DNA from: Isoetes taiwanensis
Lineage: Eukaryota > Streptophyta > Lycopodiopsida > Isoetales > Isoetaceae
Assembly (NCBI GenBank): GCA_021234155.1
Contig: JAJEKV010000058.1
Location: 8,182,992 to 8,246,991 of the forward strand
DNA length: 64,000 nucleotides
Reading direction: 5' to 3'
The notes under the pieces were generated by a model. It searched no databases and was not told the origin of the DNA. It saw nothing but the letters and a program-made list of their open reading frames with translations. Positions 62,174 through 64,000 of the stretch are shown in pieces. How positions within the stretch are numbered: the stretch's first letter is position 1; each line of letters begins with the position of its first letter. The position numbers and the translations under genes are program-made.

Positions 62174-64000
62174 CCCTTTACGTGGAACAACTCCGTCATG
62201 CCCGCCAAAGAATGGATAGAATATGGAAGACCCCGCAAAACAAAACAGGAGGAACGAAGTCCGAGGAGTTTAAGGCATTGGAAAAGACCTTGGCTCGGAC
62301 TATCATCCAAGATAGGAAACCAAGAGCAAAAAAACAAAAAAAGCGGGAGGAAGCGGAGAGACGTGCAAGGCGGCTTCTAGAGGTCCCTGAGATGCCTACA
62401 AGATCGTCTTCGCTAAGGACAAAGTCCGGGCGAAGTGGAACGAAGTTCACAGGATGCTTATGCTTCGAGAAATGCCTACCCGGACCCAATGGGACGAAGT
62501 GCCTCCTCAAGATACTTCAATATTTGATCTCAAGACTACCAAATGAGGAAAGTACAGGGCCTCCAAGATGATGAAATCATTTGGTTGTTAAATCAATGCA
62601 TAAACAAAGAAGTTCTGTACAAGAAGGCTTCTTCAGTTAAGGACAAAATGTCCTTCATTGATTGTTGCACTCATATAAAGAACATGCGAGTTATGAAGGT
62701 AGCAGTTGGTGAAGAACTTCAGAAGCTATCTGGTGATGTAACATTGTCTGAAGTCGGCCTGCTAGACAAGTATGGCGTGTCTGCTGATGACATCAAGAAA
62801 TACGTCTTTTGGTCGAAGGAATTTCTGCAAAACAGGAAATCAAAGAACCAACAGCACACCTCAAAGCTATCAGATAAGGTGATGGCTGAGCTCAGAAGAA
62901 AGGTTACCGTCCTAAAAGATATTGGTGGTGACTTACCTGCAGTCCAATACCTGGTCTCTACTGGCTATAAAGGTCTCCTACCCGATACAACAATAGGCCC
63001 TCGTAATATTTCTCTGTTTGTATTGGATAGCAGGACTGCAAAAGGAGAGAAGGGGATGACTCAACAGGAGTACAGCAGTTTTTTTAGTAGCTGCATAGGC
63101 TTAACAACTCAGAAACTCTTTACTATTGTCATCATATGCCCCCCCCAGGAGAGCCTCATATGCATGCTTTGATGGCTTCATACGACTTGGAATGCCTAAA
63201 GGTCGTTAGGGAAGGCTCTCTTCTCTTTGAGACAAAGGATACTGATTTGAGGATGCAGTATAAAAGCGCTTGTATAATCTTCATAATGATATCCCTTGTG
63301 CCAGATGACGACTATGAGGTAGCTAAGAGCAAAGGGGCATCGGATAAAGGTGCATGGCAGTGTTTTCTTCTGGATGAACCCAACTTGAAAAATGTCTTCT
63401 ATAAAGCAGATGATGAGGATGAAGAAAATGAATGCGAGGAATTTGATGTTCCTAACCTCTACCGCAAAGACATCACTCTGGAATTGCTGACAAAAGAAAA
63501 GGGACCCTTGAATAAACATGGGTTTGCAATCAATCTGGCAAGCTATCTTGTTGAGGCATTTGCACCACTTGATACCACTTGCTGTGAATTGCATGTTGGA
63601 GGGTATATTGGTAGAGAGGCCCTGAAGACATCAAGAAGATGTTTAAGTTTCGTCAACGATGACCAGCCCAGGGATTTCCTTGAAGTGTTTTTCGAAAAGG
63701 TACTAGCCACGGCTGATTGGGGTCCTGTGAAAGATAAAAAAGTGTTGGCTTTGGTACCTTACGAAGGGCAGAAGCAGAATACTAGTTCACAAAAGCCTCC
63801 GAGTGCAACTCCAGAATGTTCAAAAAGCAATGCAACCCCCGAGGAGAAGGCCGAAATGCTAGAGCGGGAACGTGAGAGCATGGAGAAAAATTTGGCGTCC
63901 ATGCTTGATAACATTCCAGGTCGTAATGTCCAGGTTGGGGGTACGAGTGCGGCAGTTCCTGATACCAGCCAGGAAGATCATGCAAGCTCAGATGCAACCA
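62174..64000 (+). pseudogene. ParB-like gene 2, 3' part, cut by the window end
   Basis: The frame 62176-62571 gives LYVEQLRHARQRMDRIW, a basic stretch (KKQKKREEAERRARRLLEVP), then shifts; a second frame holds FAKDKVRAKWNEVHRMLMLR. The frame 62543-63172 (209 codons) carries GLQDDEIIWLLNQCINKEVL, DKMSFIDCCTHIKNMRVMKV, VMAELRRKVTVLKDIGGDLP and FTIVIICPP. In a C-run at 63140-63147 the frame shifts again and then stays open to the window end: PHMHALMASYDLECLKVV, NECEEFDVPNLYRKDITLEL, FAINLASYLVEAFAPLDT, CCELHVGGYIGREALKTS and an Asp/Glu/Ser-rich tail. FTIVIICPPP is placed like methyltransferase motif IV, and CCELHVGGYIGREAL like motif I (VLDFFSGGAFSRASL in gene 1), but key acidic residues are lost, so a catalytic role is doubtful. 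Confidence 0.5.

Noticed and set aside
1-64000. Retrotransposon polymerase (reverse transcriptase, integrase) genes
   Set aside because: Searched for by eye for YxDD-like, DDE-integrase and zinc-knuckle patterns in the longer frames; none found. Short or heavily frameshifted relics could be missed.

Overview
The window looks like nuclear DNA of a land plant. It is AT-rich and gene-poor, with intron-bearing genes, TATA-box promoters, AATAAA signals, and fragments of plant gene families: a PLS-type PPR protein, a SOG1-type NAC factor, a P-type plasma-membrane proton ATPase and an ECD/SGT1 protein. The many old DUF7869-type elements, the ParB-like genes and the large satellites would fit a large genome of a fern, lycophyte or bryophyte better than a compact angiosperm genome, but the sequence does not name the species. 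I saw no ribosomal RNA, tRNA, CRISPR array or bacterial operon, and no reverse transcriptase domain.

Layout. 1-2228: no gene; one palindromic minisatellite. 2229-5230 and 11781-14786: two direct copies (A and B) of a 3-kb part of a DNA element. Each carries two tandem promoter plus mini-ORF units on the plus strand and a decayed DUF7869-type transposase-like gene on the minus strand; copy B runs on to about 16104. Between them are a PPR fragment and non-coding sequence. 16467-17123: two tandem DUF8039-like fragments on the minus strand, followed by a GC-rich palindrome array. 17801-25762: a putative long-terminal-inverted-repeat element that has captured, all on the plus strand, pieces of three unrelated host genes (ECD, NAC, proton ATPase). 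The NAC and ATPase pieces are fused in one open frame. 26652-30332: a multi-exon gene with a ParB/sulfiredoxin-like domain and a C-terminal methyltransferase-like region. Its two introns and its 3' flank hold arrays of an almost perfect palindrome. 30978-33060: three 675-bp tandem repeats. 33631-40975: a large satellite landscape with inverted symmetry: a 20-bp-type satellite in plus orientation, an inverted and then direct 824-bp repeat array, then the same satellite in minus orientation. 43645-47263: a broken multi-exon gene with a coiled coil, a RING-like cluster and a Ulp1-like peptidase region, including a tandemly duplicated 30-nt exon. 47620-48190: a CCACACC/GGTGTGG hairpin-forming repeat. 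48776-49102: a small unknown gene. 49656-49915: a palindromic minisatellite. 53774-56592: a third, diverged DUF7869-type gene (copy C). 57174-58160: a small gene with a duplicated 3' region. 58184-58588: two MITE-like inverted repeats. 59868-64000: a second ParB-like paralogue that runs off the window end.

How things fit together. Most coding sequence belongs to mobile or mobile-like families and is frameshifted. The two most interesting items are the three-gene capture chimera at 18.8-22.4 kb and the pair of ParB-like genes. The paralogues share their exon-1 intron phase, and each carries palindromic arrays in the corresponding second intron. Copies A and B differ by many 1-3-base indels, so some apparent frameshifts in this window may be assembly errors rather than real decay.
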